NCBI GenBank assembly: GCA_945830395.1
Contig: CALZYE010000007.1
Span: 18,985 to 82,984 of the forward strand
DNA length: 64,000 nt
Origin: an uncultured Clostridia bacterium
Lineage (GTDB): Bacteria; Bacillota; Clostridia; Peptostreptococcales; Anaerovoracaceae
Direction of reading: 5' to 3'
Shown: piece by piece, positions 34,379 through 42,602 of the stretch
Layout: each line of letters opens with the position of its first letter
Position numbering within the stretch: the stretch's first letter is position 1
The notes under the pieces: model-generated
What the model saw: the letters and a program-made list of their open reading frames with translations, nothing else
Database searches by the model: none
What the model was told of the DNA's origin: nothing
Position numbers and translations under genes: made by a program

Positions 34379-34994
34379 AAAAACTGTCGGCTCTCACCTT
34401 TGCGGTGCTTCTCAAAAATCCGAAAAAGCGCACCGAGAGCATCGAAATCTCAGCAGTCATCAGAATCTTAACAGAGCGAAAAAAGAAAATCGCAGCATCA
34501 GAACGAAGCGTCTTACAGTAAGCGCCATGTTTGCAACCCTTGCCCTGATATTTACCTATGTTGAGGTTCTTCTTCCCATAAATCTCGGAATTCCCGGCAT
34601 AAAGCTGGGACTTGCCAACCTGGTGATAATACTTGCTCTCTACAATATGAATTTCAAGTATGCCATGACAATAAACTTAATCAGAATCTTTCTCTCAGGA
34701 TTTCTTTTCAGCGGAGTGTTTGCGATGCTCTATTCCGCAAGCGGCGGGATTTTAAGTCTTGTTGTGATGTGGCTCCTTAAAAAAAGTGACCGCTTTTCAA
34801 TGGTGGGAGTAAGTATGGCGGCGGCGGTTACCCATAATTTCGGACAGCTTCTTGTGGCTGCCTCTGTTGTGAGCAACCTGAGACTTTTTATCTACTATCC
34901 GGTGCTGGTATTCTCCGGTATCATCGCAGGAATCGGAATAGGTGTCATCGCATATATAATAAACGATAAACTTCCCGGGCATTTGTTCAACTGA
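34359..34994 (+). CDS. Gx transporter family membrane protein
   Basis: A 211-residue membrane protein with about five to six spans. After a basic N-terminal tail of ~50 residues comes LTVSAMFATLALIFTYVEVLLP and GIPGIKLGLANLVIILALY, which are typical of the Gx/ECF-like family often named heptaprenyl diphosphate synthase component I. The substrate is not known. The long charged N-terminal tail is unusual for the family. ATG at 34359 (with AGGAGG 9 bases upstream) is chosen over GTG at 34350, which lies in the ribosome site. It overlaps the NusG-II gene and should be translated with it. Confidence 0.82.
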   Translation: MMPFRNKKTVGSHLCGASQKSEKAHREHRNLSSHQNLNRAKKENRSIRTKRLTVSAMFATLALIFTYVEVLLPINLGIPGIKLGLANLVIILALYNMNFKYAMTINLIRIFLSGFLFSGVFAMLYSASGGILSLVVMWLLKKSDRFSMVGVSMAAAVTHNFGQLLVAASVVSNLRLFIYYPVLVFSGIIAGIGIGVIAYIINDKLPGHLFN

Positions 34995-35151
34995 CGGTCT
35001 CAGCGAAAAAACACAGGCAAAAACCACAGTATTGCGGAAAACACGGCGAAAAACCGCGGCAAAACTTCTGCTAAAAGGTCTGCGCCTGTAAATATTAAAC
35101 GCGAAGCGTTAATTCATTTTAGTTAATTCATTTTAGTTGAAAGGGGAAATT

Positions 35152-36966
35152 TTGAAAAAAGAAATTACTGAGCTTCAGCATCACATGAGGTCACTTGGTT
35201 TAGACTGGTATATAGTTCCTACAACAGATTATCACGGAAGCGAATATGTTCCCCCTCATTTTCGTTTTCGTGAATTTCTGTCGGGATTTACCGGCTCATA
35301 CGGAACTCTGCTTATCGGTCTTGAATCGGCACATCTTTGGACAGACGGAAGATATTTTCTTCAGGCTGAAGCCCAGCTTTCCGGCTCTCAAATAACTCTG
35401 ATGAAAATAGGGGTTCCGGAAGTTCCAGGACTTTCTCGGTTCCTTGAAGAAAACATATCTTCAAATCAGACCCTCGGCTTTGACGGCAGACTGATGAGTA
35501 TAGAGGGGGGAGAAATCTTTGAGTCTATATGCAAGAGGACCGGTGCAAGCCTGATTTCCGATGTCGATTTGGCGGAAAGGGTTTGGAAAAACCGTCCCAA
35601 GCTCGTTTCCTCTCCTATCTACAGGCTGCCTATAGAAGTTACGGGAAAGACCTCTGACGAAAAAATTTCAGATGTAAGAGCCGAGATGGCAGCTAAGGGA
35701 GCAGGCGTTCTCATACTTACAAACCTTGAAGAAATCGCATGGCTCTTTAACCTCCGGGGATCGGATATAAAACACACTCCCGTGTTTTACGCCTTTGCAC
35801 TGATTGAGAAATCACACTGCACACTTTTCACTTCCAAGGACATGCTTCCACAGGATTTTCCGACAGATAAGGTTAAAAATTACCACGATATATACAAGGA
35901 TCTCTCAGCCATAAGCCCTTGTGAAAAGGTGTGGATAAGCAAAACTCAGGGAAGCTTTTCCATTTTCAAAGGTTTAAGGAAGTTCACAGAGGCGGCAGAT
36001 GATTCAGCAGCTTCGGATGGTAGCCGCCCATGTGAGGGACGGAAATCAGCATCAGGTTCAAAGTTTATTTTTGATCCTACTCCCATATCACTTATGAAGG
36101 CTGCGAAAAATCAGATTGAGATAAAAGCAACGAAAACCGCCCACCTGAAAGACGGCATTGCCATGGTGAACTTTCTCTTTTGGATTAAGAGGAATATCGG
36201 AAAAGTTCCCATCAGCGAACTCAGCGCCTCGGAAGTTCTGGAAGAATATAGAAAAAAACAGGACGGCTATATGGAGCCGAGCTTTACAACGATTTCGGGG
36301 TATGGTGCAAACGGCGCAATCATACATTACACACCTACTGCGGATTCAAATAAAACTTTGAGCCCCCACGGCTTCCTTTTACTTGACAGCGGAGGTCAGT
36401 ACTGCTGCGGCACTACTGACATAACGAGAACCATTGCACTGGGACCTCTTACAGGCAAGATGAAAAAGTATTATACCGCCGTTTTGAAAGCCCATATATC
36501 CCTTGCATCCTCAGAGTTTCCAAAGGGAACTGCGGGCGCCTCTCTGGATGCTCCAACTCGCCTGCCCTTGAAAGCGCTGGGACTTAACTATAACCACGGA
36601 ACAGGTCACGGTGTAGGGCATATGCTAAGCGTTCACGAGGGGCCTCAAAACATAAGTCCGAGAGGAACGGCACAGCCCTTAGTTCCCGGAATGATAACCT
36701 CCAACGAACCCGGTGTGTACATTCCAAATGAGTTTGGAATCAGACTGGAAAACGAAATTCTCTGCACCGAAAAAAAGAACGGTATGCTGAAATTTGAAAC
36801 CATAACTCTCTGCCCCTTCGATTCTGATGCAATCTTGCCGGAAGAGTTAACTAAAAAAGAAAAGAAGTGGCTCAACGACTACCATGAAATGGTAAATTTC
36901 CTCCTTTCACCTTATTTGGATGAGGACGCCGCTGCATGGCTCAAAACTGCCACTTCAGAAATTTAA
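35152..36966 (+). CDS. Xaa-Pro aminopeptidase (M24 family)
   Basis: A 604-residue metallopeptidase that removes N-terminal residues preceding proline. The three-domain form is seen: two creatinase-like N-terminal domains (about 1-310) and the C-terminal pita-bread domain. Metal ligands fall in LLLDSGGQYCCGTTDITRT (two Asp), HGTGHGVGH (His), SNEPGVY (Glu) and GIRLENEIL (Glu). A TTG start at 35152 with AAAGGGGAAAT before it fits best; an upstream TTG at 35137 lies before the ribosome site. A short Ser/Ala/Gly-rich insert lies near residue 290. Together with PepD and the M29 enzyme it indicates a peptide-degrading metabolism. Confidence 0.9.
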   Translation: MKKEITELQHHMRSLGLDWYIVPTTDYHGSEYVPPHFRFREFLSGFTGSYGTLLIGLESAHLWTDGRYFLQAEAQLSGSQITLMKIGVPEVPGLSRFLEENISSNQTLGFDGRLMSIEGGEIFESICKRTGASLISDVDLAERVWKNRPKLVSSPIYRLPIEVTGKTSDEKISDVRAEMAAKGAGVLILTNLEEIAWLFNLRGSDIKHTPVFYAFALIEKSHCTLFTSKDMLPQDFPTDKVKNYHDIYKDLSAISPCEKVWISKTQGSFSIFKGLRKFTEAADDSAASDGSRPCEGRKSASGSKFIFDPTPISLMKAAKNQIEIKATKTAHLKDGIAMVNFLFWIKRNIGKVPISELSASEVLEEYRKKQDGYMEPSFTTISGYGANGAIIHYTPTADSNKTLSPHGFLLLDSGGQYCCGTTDITRTIALGPLTGKMKKYYTAVLKAHISLASSEFPKGTAGASLDAPTRLPLKALGLNYNHGTGHGVGHMLSVHEGPQNISPRGTAQPLVPGMITSNEPGVYIPNEFGIRLENEILCTEKKNGMLKFETITLCPFDSDAILPEELTKKEKKWLNDYHEMVNFLLSPYLDEDAAAWLKTATSEI

Positions 36967-37077
36967 AATACGGTTAAAACAAACTCGGCACGCCGGAACA
37001 CCGCAGATTGACGGGTTTCATAAATTAACAGAGTATCTCGCATCACCGGCGCTGCCAAGCTAATGAAGTTCCGCAGA

Positions 37078-37698
37078 TTATAACATTGTCTTTGCAAGCT
37101 TTATGAAATCCCACAGAAGATTTGCCCCGTAGAACAAAATAAAGGCGCCGCACACAATGTTTATCCAACGGAAAATTCCGGGGGTGATTTTCGCCTTAAA
37201 GAGGGTAATTACAGTGGTAAGCCCAAGCCACCATGAAGCGGACGCTATGCAGACTCCTATTATGAAAACATATCCGTAAGCCTGGGGTATAGTCGCCTTT
37301 GAAGCTCCCAGAAGCATAGTTCCGTCGATTAACGCCTGAGGATTGAACCATGTAACGACACAGGCTGTGGTGATGACCTTCGCCAAAGGAAGATCAACAT
37401 CAGTGCCGCCTTCCATGTTCGCCTCCGATTTCACGATGGAATACCCTATGTAGAGAACCACAAGAGAGCCTATTCCCATTACCACAAGCTCCAGCCATTC
37501 AGATGCACTCATTATCGCTCCCGCTCCCAGAAAGCATGCTATGGAAAGCGTGATATCAAAGAACATAATTATAAAAGCCGTTATATACGCTCTCTTTCTC
37601 GTCTGAGTAAGGGAGGTGTTAATGGCAAACAAATTCTGTACGCCTATCGGTGCGACATAGGCAATGCCCAACATAAAACCTTTCAAAAAATAAATCAT
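37078..37698 (-). CDS. LysE/ArgO-type amino-acid exporter
   Basis: A 206-residue membrane protein with about six spans. GIAYVAPIGVQNLFAINTSL is the LysE-family signature, and the second half has TWFNPQALIDGTMLLG. Members export basic amino acids such as lysine or arginine. ATG at 37698 has AAGGAGAAAAG upstream; the earlier start adds 10 residues. It faces an HxlR-type regulator across a 214-base gap with overlapping divergent promoters, so control by that regulator is likely. In a peptide-eating organism such an exporter may relieve an excess of amino acids taken up as peptides. Confidence 0.87.
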   Translation of the reverse strand: MIYFLKGFMLGIAYVAPIGVQNLFAINTSLTQTRKRAYITAFIIMFFDITLSIACFLGAGAIMSASEWLELVVMGIGSLVVLYIGYSIVKSEANMEGGTDVDLPLAKVITTACVVTWFNPQALIDGTMLLGASKATIPQAYGYVFIIGVCIASASWWLGLTTVITLFKAKITPGIFRWINIVCGAFILFYGANLLWDFIKLAKTML

Positions 37699-37802
37699 CT
37701 TTTCTCCTTTTCGTACGATAAAACTCATATAGATTCCCTGAAGTCACACGGCGGCATGGTATTCAAACCCCTTTTGCCCCGCATTGCTCTGTATCAAGAA
37801 CT

Positions 37803-37821
37803 AAGTACTAAAAAAGTACTT
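37803..37821. promoter_or_regulatory. Palindromic operator, likely for the HxlR-type regulator
   Basis: AAGTACT (37803-37809), five A, AGTACTT (37815-37821) is a perfect inverted repeat in the divergent gap. It touches the -35 of the promoter for the regulator gene and lies downstream of the opposite promoter, a place suited to repress both. HxlR-family proteins bind such GTAC-containing palindromes. Confidence 0.6.
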
Positions 37822-37873
37822 GCTACTTTTTTCTGTACGGATATAATTATAGTATAAAATATCTAAAAATCAA
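37820..37873. promoter_or_regulatory. Overlapping divergent promoters of hxlR-like and lysE-like genes
   Basis: On +, TTGCTA (37820-37825), 16 bases, TATAAT (37842-37847). On -, TTGATT (37873-37868), 16 bases, TATAAT (37851-37846). The two -10 boxes overlap by two bases, so the promoters compete. Confidence 0.6.
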
Positions 37874-37912
37874 TAACGCAATTTTTTATTACTAAGAAAG
37901 GATAAACTTACT

Positions 37913-38254
37913 ATGGTAAAAACTCACTATAATTGTCCCTGTCTTGAGACCTGCCCCCTGAGCAAATCCATGGAAATAGTGGGAGGTAAGTGGAAAATGC
38001 AGATAATCTGCTCTCTGAACAGCAGCGGTGCCACCAGATACAATCAGCTGAAAAAGAAGATGGACGGCGTTTCCAACACAGTTTTGTCAAAGGCATTGAA
38101 GGAGCTTGAGGAAAGCGGTTTAATCGTAAGAAAGGAATACTTGGAAGTACCCATCAGGGTGGAATATGAGACTACGGATGCCTGCGATGCCCTGATTCCG
38201 ATTCTCGACAGCCTGGGCAACTGGTACGAAAAGTTTTGTTCGGAGAAATTATGA
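37913..38254 (+). CDS. HxlR-family transcriptional regulator
   Basis: A 113-residue winged-helix regulator. The family opening CPLSKSMEIVGGKWKMQIICSL, the HTH with RYNQLKKKMDGVSNTVLSKALKELE and the wing IVRKEYLEVPIRVEYETT are clear. Two Cys near the N-terminus (CPCLETCPL) could sense thiol-reactive compounds, as in YodB/HypR relatives; that is inference. The ATG has AAAGGAT 10 or so bases upstream. It shares an ATGA overlap with sfsA and faces the LysE-type exporter, its likely target. Confidence 0.9.
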   Translation: MVKTHYNCPCLETCPLSKSMEIVGGKWKMQIICSLNSSGATRYNQLKKKMDGVSNTVLSKALKELEESGLIVRKEYLEVPIRVEYETTDACDALIPILDSLGNWYEKFCSEKL

Positions 38255-38943
38255 TATACCAAAACATACACAAGGGAAGATTCATATCACGGCCGAATCG
38301 TTTCATCGCAACGGTTGTCCTTGACAAATCGCCGGATAAAATAGAAAAGGTACATGTAAAAAACACCGGCAGATGCAAAGAACTTCTGCTTCCCGGCTGC
38401 GAAGTTTACCTGGAAAAATCGGATAACCCAGGAAGAAAAACCCGGTATGATCTCGTTACTGTCAGAAAGGACACGGGAGTTTTGTTCAATATAGACAGCC
38501 AGGCGCCCAACAAGATAGTCTACGAGTGGCTGAAAACGAAAAATTTATCTTACATAAAACCTGAGTTTACCTATGGAAACTCCCGGCTCGACTTCTACTT
38601 TGAAAAAGCAGGTCAAGGTACTTTAGAAAAACATCTCATGGAAGTTAAGGGCTGCACTTTGGAAATAGACGGAATCGGATACTTTCCGGATGCTCCTACG
38701 GAAAGAGGCGTAAAGCATATTCGCGAATTAATCAGAGCCTCCCGGGAGGGCTTCAAATGCTCATTGGTCTTTGTAGTTCAAATGGAGAAAGTCAGAGAAG
38801 TGAAGCCAAACGAGAAAACTCATCCTGAATTTAAGACTGCCTTGGAAGACGCCAAGGCAGCCGGTGTAGACATAATACTTTTGCTTTGCAATGTAACGCC
38901 ATGTGAGGTTTCCGTTTCAGAGGTTATCTGTCAGAGAGGATGA
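38251..38943 (+). CDS. sfsA: SfsA family nuclease-like protein
   Basis: A 230-residue protein of the SfsA family, first seen as a sugar-fermentation factor of E. coli and structurally a PD-(D/E)XK-type nuclease with an OB fold. Conserved parts are FIATVVLDKSPDKIEKVHVKNTGRCKELLLPG, EFTYGNSRLDFYF and MEVKGCTLEIDG (the acidic and Lys active-site residues), followed by FPDAPTERGVKHIREL. The ATG at 38251 overlaps the regulator's TGA stop, with GGAGAAATT before it, so translation is coupled. What it does next to an HxlR-type regulator is unclear. Confidence 0.92.
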   Translation: MIYQNIHKGRFISRPNRFIATVVLDKSPDKIEKVHVKNTGRCKELLLPGCEVYLEKSDNPGRKTRYDLVTVRKDTGVLFNIDSQAPNKIVYEWLKTKNLSYIKPEFTYGNSRLDFYFEKAGQGTLEKHLMEVKGCTLEIDGIGYFPDAPTERGVKHIRELIRASREGFKCSLVFVVQMEKVREVKPNEKTHPEFKTALEDAKAAGVDIILLLCNVTPCEVSVSEVICQRG

Positions 38944-39035
38944 GGAGTCAAACGCAGGCAGCCGGCATTCAAACGGAGTGGTGGCAGGAAAACAAAGGCG
39001 GTGGCAGGGGAAGCAGAATTCCGCTGTTTAAAAGT

Positions 39036-39911
39036 TTACTTCGCCGCCCTTTTCTCATCTGTAACGGCTATGGTGAAGCCGAGACCGTTGACCTCTCTGA
39101 CGCTGCTTATAGTCATAAAGGCGTGATCGTCTATTGACAGTATCAGGTCTTTTGCAAGGTTCATGAACCGAACGGACAGGACGCTTACCACAACTTTCTG
39201 AGCCTCTCCGCGAAAAGCACCTTTTCCATCCAAAACAGTAGCTCCGAAGTCGGCTTTTATCAACGCCTTTGTGATCTCTTCATACTTCGGGCTGAAAATC
39301 ATGAACTGAACCTGTCCGCTTCCCATGAGAAGAATTTTGTTCGCCACGATTGTATAAATCATAACCATGAGAATCCCCAGAACTATTTCGTTTGAGGTGG
39401 CAACAAAGCTCTGAGAAACTAAGATTATAACATCAATGCCGTACAGCATGGGAGCTATGGGCCAGTTGAACTTCTTGTTCAAAATTATAGGGACAACATC
39501 TGAGCCTCCCATGCTTCCGCCTACTCGGATAACCACGCCGATTCCAAAGCCCAGAAGGCAGCCTGCGCAGATTGTTGCAAGGAGCGGATCCTTTACCATG
39601 TGCCTAATCTGCGGAAACTGCTCGAAAAATCCCAACACTATAGGGAAAACCAAGCTTCCGAATATGATCGTAGCTGCATACCGCTTGCCCAGCGCGATAA
39701 AGGCAAGTATCAGAAGAACCACATTTATAATCAGCACACAACTTGATACCGACATGGAAGTAAGCTGGCTTACAACTCTTCCGGCTCCCGTGGCTCCTCC
39801 TATTAAAATCTTATAAGGAATGGCAAATGCCTCAATTCCAAAGGCACTTACAACTATTCCCAGCGTAATCCACGCAAGCTTCTTAACTTCATTTATAACT
39901 GAATTTTTCAT
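39036..39911 (-). CDS. YitT family membrane protein
   Basis: A 291-residue protein: five to six membrane spans in the first ~200 residues (with GGATGAGRVVSQL and GGSMGGSDVVPIILNKK loops) and a C-terminal cytoplasmic DUF2179 domain of about 85 residues (IFSPKYEEITKALI, RGEAQKVVVSVL, DDHAFMTISSVREVNG). This is the full plan of the YitT family, whose transport substrate is not established. It lies 15 bases after the M29 aminopeptidase on the same strand, so the two are probably one operon. The 92 bases to sfsA hold nothing I can name. Confidence 0.9.
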   Translation of the reverse strand: MKNSVINEVKKLAWITLGIVVSAFGIEAFAIPYKILIGGATGAGRVVSQLTSMSVSSCVLIINVVLLILAFIALGKRYAATIIFGSLVFPIVLGFFEQFPQIRHMVKDPLLATICAGCLLGFGIGVVIRVGGSMGGSDVVPIILNKKFNWPIAPMLYGIDVIILVSQSFVATSNEIVLGILMVMIYTIVANKILLMGSGQVQFMIFSPKYEEITKALIKADFGATVLDGKGAFRGEAQKVVVSVLSVRFMNLAKDLILSIDDHAFMTISSVREVNGLGFTIAVTDEKRAAK

Positions 39912-39926
39912 TCTTTTCTCCTACAA

Positions 39927-41039
39927 TTACTTTAGGTTTTCCGGATTCAATCCCTCAAGTTCCGGGATGACAAATAATCCGTCTTTTCTTATGAGTCTTC
40001 CGTCAAAATAGATTTCGCCGCCGCCGTATTCCGCTCTCTGAATCATTACCAGATCCCAATGAATGGAAGAACTGTTTCCGTTGGGCGCATCCTCGTAGCA
40101 CATTCCCGGCGTCAGGTGGAAGCTTCCGCAAATCTTCTCATCAAATAAAATATCTTTCATCGGGTTAAGAACATAGGGATTCACCCCTATTGCAAATTCT
40201 CCAAAATATCTGGCACCCTCGTCAGTATCCAAATATTCATTTATGCGCTCAGTGTCGTTTGCCGAAGCCTTTACAATCTTTCCCCTCTCGACCTGAAATG
40301 AGACATTCTCGTAGGTGAAGCCTTCGATTTCCGATGGCGTGTTGTATGTGATAATGCCGTTTACCGAATCTCTGACAGGGGCAGAGTATACCTCGCCGTC
40401 AGGAATATTCATCTTTCCGTCGCACTTGACCGCTCCGATGCCTTTTATCGAAAAGCTCAAATTCAGACCGGGACCTTTCAGTTCAACCTTGTCAGTTCTG
40501 TCCATAAGGTCTTTCAATGCATCCATTGCCCTGCTCATCTTCCTGTAGTCCATGGTGCAGACATTGAAATAGAACTCAGAAAAAGCCTCTGTGCTGGTTC
40601 CTGCAAGCTGTGCCATGGAATCGTCAGGATACCTGAGAATACACCATTTAAGGTTATTTACCCTATATTCAAGGCTGGGGGAAGTGTAACGGTTGTACAT
40701 GTTCATCTTCTCCCCCGGTACATCTGCAAGCTCTGCGGTATTTCGAGGGGCTCTGACCGCAATATATGCATCCATGTCTTTGAGAACATTCATGAACTGT
40801 TCATCCATAAGCTTCAGCTGATTTTCGCCGCAGCTCATCATAATTTCTCTGGAAATCCTTGTGTCTCTGATTTTAACAAACGGGTTTGCACCCGCCTTAT
40901 AAACATCTCTGATAAGTTGTTTTATCAGTGGCATACAGCTGTCTCCCTCATACTCTATTAAAATGTTCTCTCCTTCCTTGAGTTCTGTGGAGTAGTTTAC
41001 CAAAAGGCTTGACAATTTTTTTATATCTTCGTTTATCAT
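39927..41039 (-). CDS. M29-family aminopeptidase
   Basis: A 370-residue metallo-aminopeptidase of the M29 (AmpS/PepS/aminopeptidase T) family, cutting single residues from peptide N-termini. Recognised parts are the N-terminal VNYSTELKEGENILIE, the middle LKGPGLNLSFSIKG and GKMNIPDGEVYSAPVRDSVNG (metal-site Glu region), and GEFAIGVNPYV with the later SIHWDLVM (His and Asp ligands). ATG at 41039 has GAGGGAAAG upstream; the longer frame adds 14 residues. It has its own promoter at 41112-41140 and is followed by the YitT gene. Confidence 0.9.
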   Translation of the reverse strand: MINEDIKKLSSLLVNYSTELKEGENILIEYEGDSCMPLIKQLIRDVYKAGANPFVKIRDTRISREIMMSCGENQLKLMDEQFMNVLKDMDAYIAVRAPRNTAELADVPGEKMNMYNRYTSPSLEYRVNNLKWCILRYPDDSMAQLAGTSTEAFSEFYFNVCTMDYRKMSRAMDALKDLMDRTDKVELKGPGLNLSFSIKGIGAVKCDGKMNIPDGEVYSAPVRDSVNGIITYNTPSEIEGFTYENVSFQVERGKIVKASANDTERINEYLDTDEGARYFGEFAIGVNPYVLNPMKDILFDEKICGSFHLTPGMCYEDAPNGNSSSIHWDLVMIQRAEYGGGEIYFDGRLIRKDGLFVIPELEGLNPENLK

Positions 41040-41111
41040 ATCCGCTTTCCCTCTCAATTCTCTGTTTGTTTTGTTGTACAACTTTATTGCATGCTCCTAT
41101 TGTCATTTTGT

Positions 41112-41140
41112 ATTTTAGCACAAAGTTACGGAAGTTTAAA
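41112..41140 (-). promoter_or_regulatory. Promoter of the M29 aminopeptidase operon
   Basis: On the - strand TTTAAA (41140-41135), 17 bases, then TGCTAAAAT with TAAAAT at 41117-41112, an extended -10. The start point would lie about 65 bases before the ATG. Confidence 0.55.
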
Positions 41141-41233
41141 TCCCGCATCTTAGACTAAAATATTTATTCTAAAAGCTTTTCCGGCTATTGTCAGAGCCCC
41201 AAATCATTACGGGAACTTCAACGCAAAATGCGC

Positions 41234-41262
41234 AAAAGACGAGAGAAGCAGAATCGTCTTTT
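41234..41262 (-). terminator. Hairpin after the nitrogenase-like genes
   Basis: Nine-base arms AAAAGACGA (41234-41242) and TCGTCTTTT (41254-41262) with an 11-base loop, 12 bases after the stop of the NifK-like gene. The T-run is inside the arm. Confidence 0.55.
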
Positions 41263-41273
41263 TCCGGCTGCCC

Positions 41274-42602
41274 TTAGAATTTCAGACCGTTAAGCACCAG
41301 TTCCACTAAAAGCACAGCTCCCGACAAGCCCAGATGTGTCTTGGGAATCACATCTATATAACCTAAGCTCGGCAGGGAAATGTCTATTCCTCCAAAGTCC
41401 GCCCCCTTCAGTTTCAGCCCGCCTATCGTGTTTCCGGAGGCAAGTACGATTTCTGCATCCGTGTCCAAAATAGGTTTTTTTAATGAATCTTCCACTCCAT
41501 ACAATCTCAGGAAATTTTCCAGTTCCTCTTTGCAGTTTTCCATGTCTGCATCCAAAATAGAAATGCTGTCCGGTGTCATTCCGAAGTATTTTAGAAGAAA
41601 CTTGCTGTAGCCCAAAGCTTCAGAATATCTTCCTTCAACTGCAAAATGACGCCCCGTAGGCATTCCCGTAAGGGAGTTAAGCCTTGAAATCAAAGGATAG
41701 CATCTTGCTCTGAGCCTTTGGCTTTCCTCAATTATTTTGTAAGGCTCGGGCAGATCCAAAATTTCACATATTTCCCTTGCCCACTGCTCCGTAGCCTTAA
41801 AGCCTATAGGCTGTGAGTCACAGATATAATAACCTGTCCCTGTTAAGGTTTTCAGTTTTTTGGCAATTTCTTCGCCGAATTCCGGTGCTATTACTATGTT
41901 CAGATCTGCATCTGAAAGGCTGCATATATCCTGCCAGAAGCAGCCTGCCATGAGCATACAGTTAACTTCGATATCCATCATTTTGCACAGCCTGTGAAGT
42001 TCTTCCACATCGCCCTGAAAATTTCTTCTCCAGAGACCTGCGCCTATTATATTCACTTTTTTGGAGGCGTCGCTGCCGCCACAATCTGCAGAATTTCCCT
42101 GTCCCGAAATGCTCTCATCGCGACTTACATACTCTGCTGCCGCCTCAAAGGCTCTCACATACCCCTTTGGCATATTTTCTGAAAATCCCGGACTCTCGTA
42201 GACTATAACCGGTCTGTCCTTTATCTCCGATCGGGCAATGCCCCGAAGGTCGTCACCTATAAGGGCAGCTCCGGGAGAGTTAACCACAAACAATACATTG
42301 AACTTCACATTTTCTCTTAGAAAACGCAGGGTTTCTCTGAGCTTTTCCTCGGAGCCGTAAACATAGTCTCCGTTGTCAATTGATGTACAAGGGACATGGG
42401 GCTGTCCGAAATACCATTTTTCCGGGTAATTTAAGGGATCAAAATCAAGACTTCTAATCATCTGTCCGTCAGATAGAGATGAGTGATAGAACTTACAGCC
42501 GGACGGACCGTTGAGAAGTACAACTCCGTCATAAATCCCCTCCAGCGCAAAAATCAATCCGCTCAGACTATCGGGCGTAATACTTGTTAAATATTTCTGC
42601 AT
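41274..42602 (-). CDS. NifK-like (nitrogenase component 1 family) subunit
   Basis: A 442-residue member of the nitrogenase component 1 superfamily, the likely second subunit of the complex encoded with the gene upstream. The N-terminal domain has [11 protein letters not shown] (Cys36, at the position of a cluster ligand), [19 protein letters not shown] (Cys72) and [14 protein letters not shown], where Ser109 stands in place of the third ligand Cys of NifK. Later comes [20 protein letters not shown] and a second Rossmann-like domain with [15 protein letters not shown]. It begins 38 bases before the end of the fused gene, with AGGGGGA upstream of GTG 42605 / ATG 42602. The substrate is unknown. 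It is not a nitrogenase proper: the usual P-cluster Cys set is incomplete and no cofactor genes are near. Confidence 0.85.
   Translation of the reverse strand: MQKYLTSITPDSLSGLIFALEGIYDGVVLLNGPSGCKFYHSSLSDGQMIRSLDFDPLNYPEKWYFGQPHVPCTSIDNGDYVYGSEEKLRETLRFLRENVKFNVLFVVNSPGAALIGDDLRGIARSEIKDRPVIVYESPGFSENMPKGYVRAFEAAAEYVSRDESISGQGNSADCGGSDASKKVNIIGAGLWRRNFQGDVEELHRLCKMMDIEVNCMLMAGCFWQDICSLSDADLNIVIAPEFGEEIAKKLKTLTGTGYYICDSQPIGFKATEQWAREICEILDLPEPYKIIEESQRLRARCYPLISRLNSLTGMPTGRHFAVEGRYSEALGYSKFLLKYFGMTPDSISILDADMENCKEELENFLRLYGVEDSLKKPILDTDAEIVLASGNTIGGLKLKGADFGGIDISLPSLGYIDVIPKTHLGLSGAVLLVELVLNGLKF

Noticed and set aside
38940..39137. A 65-residue + strand gene after sfsA
   Set aside because: It overlaps the end of the YitT gene on the other strand and has no family-like features or clear ribosome site.
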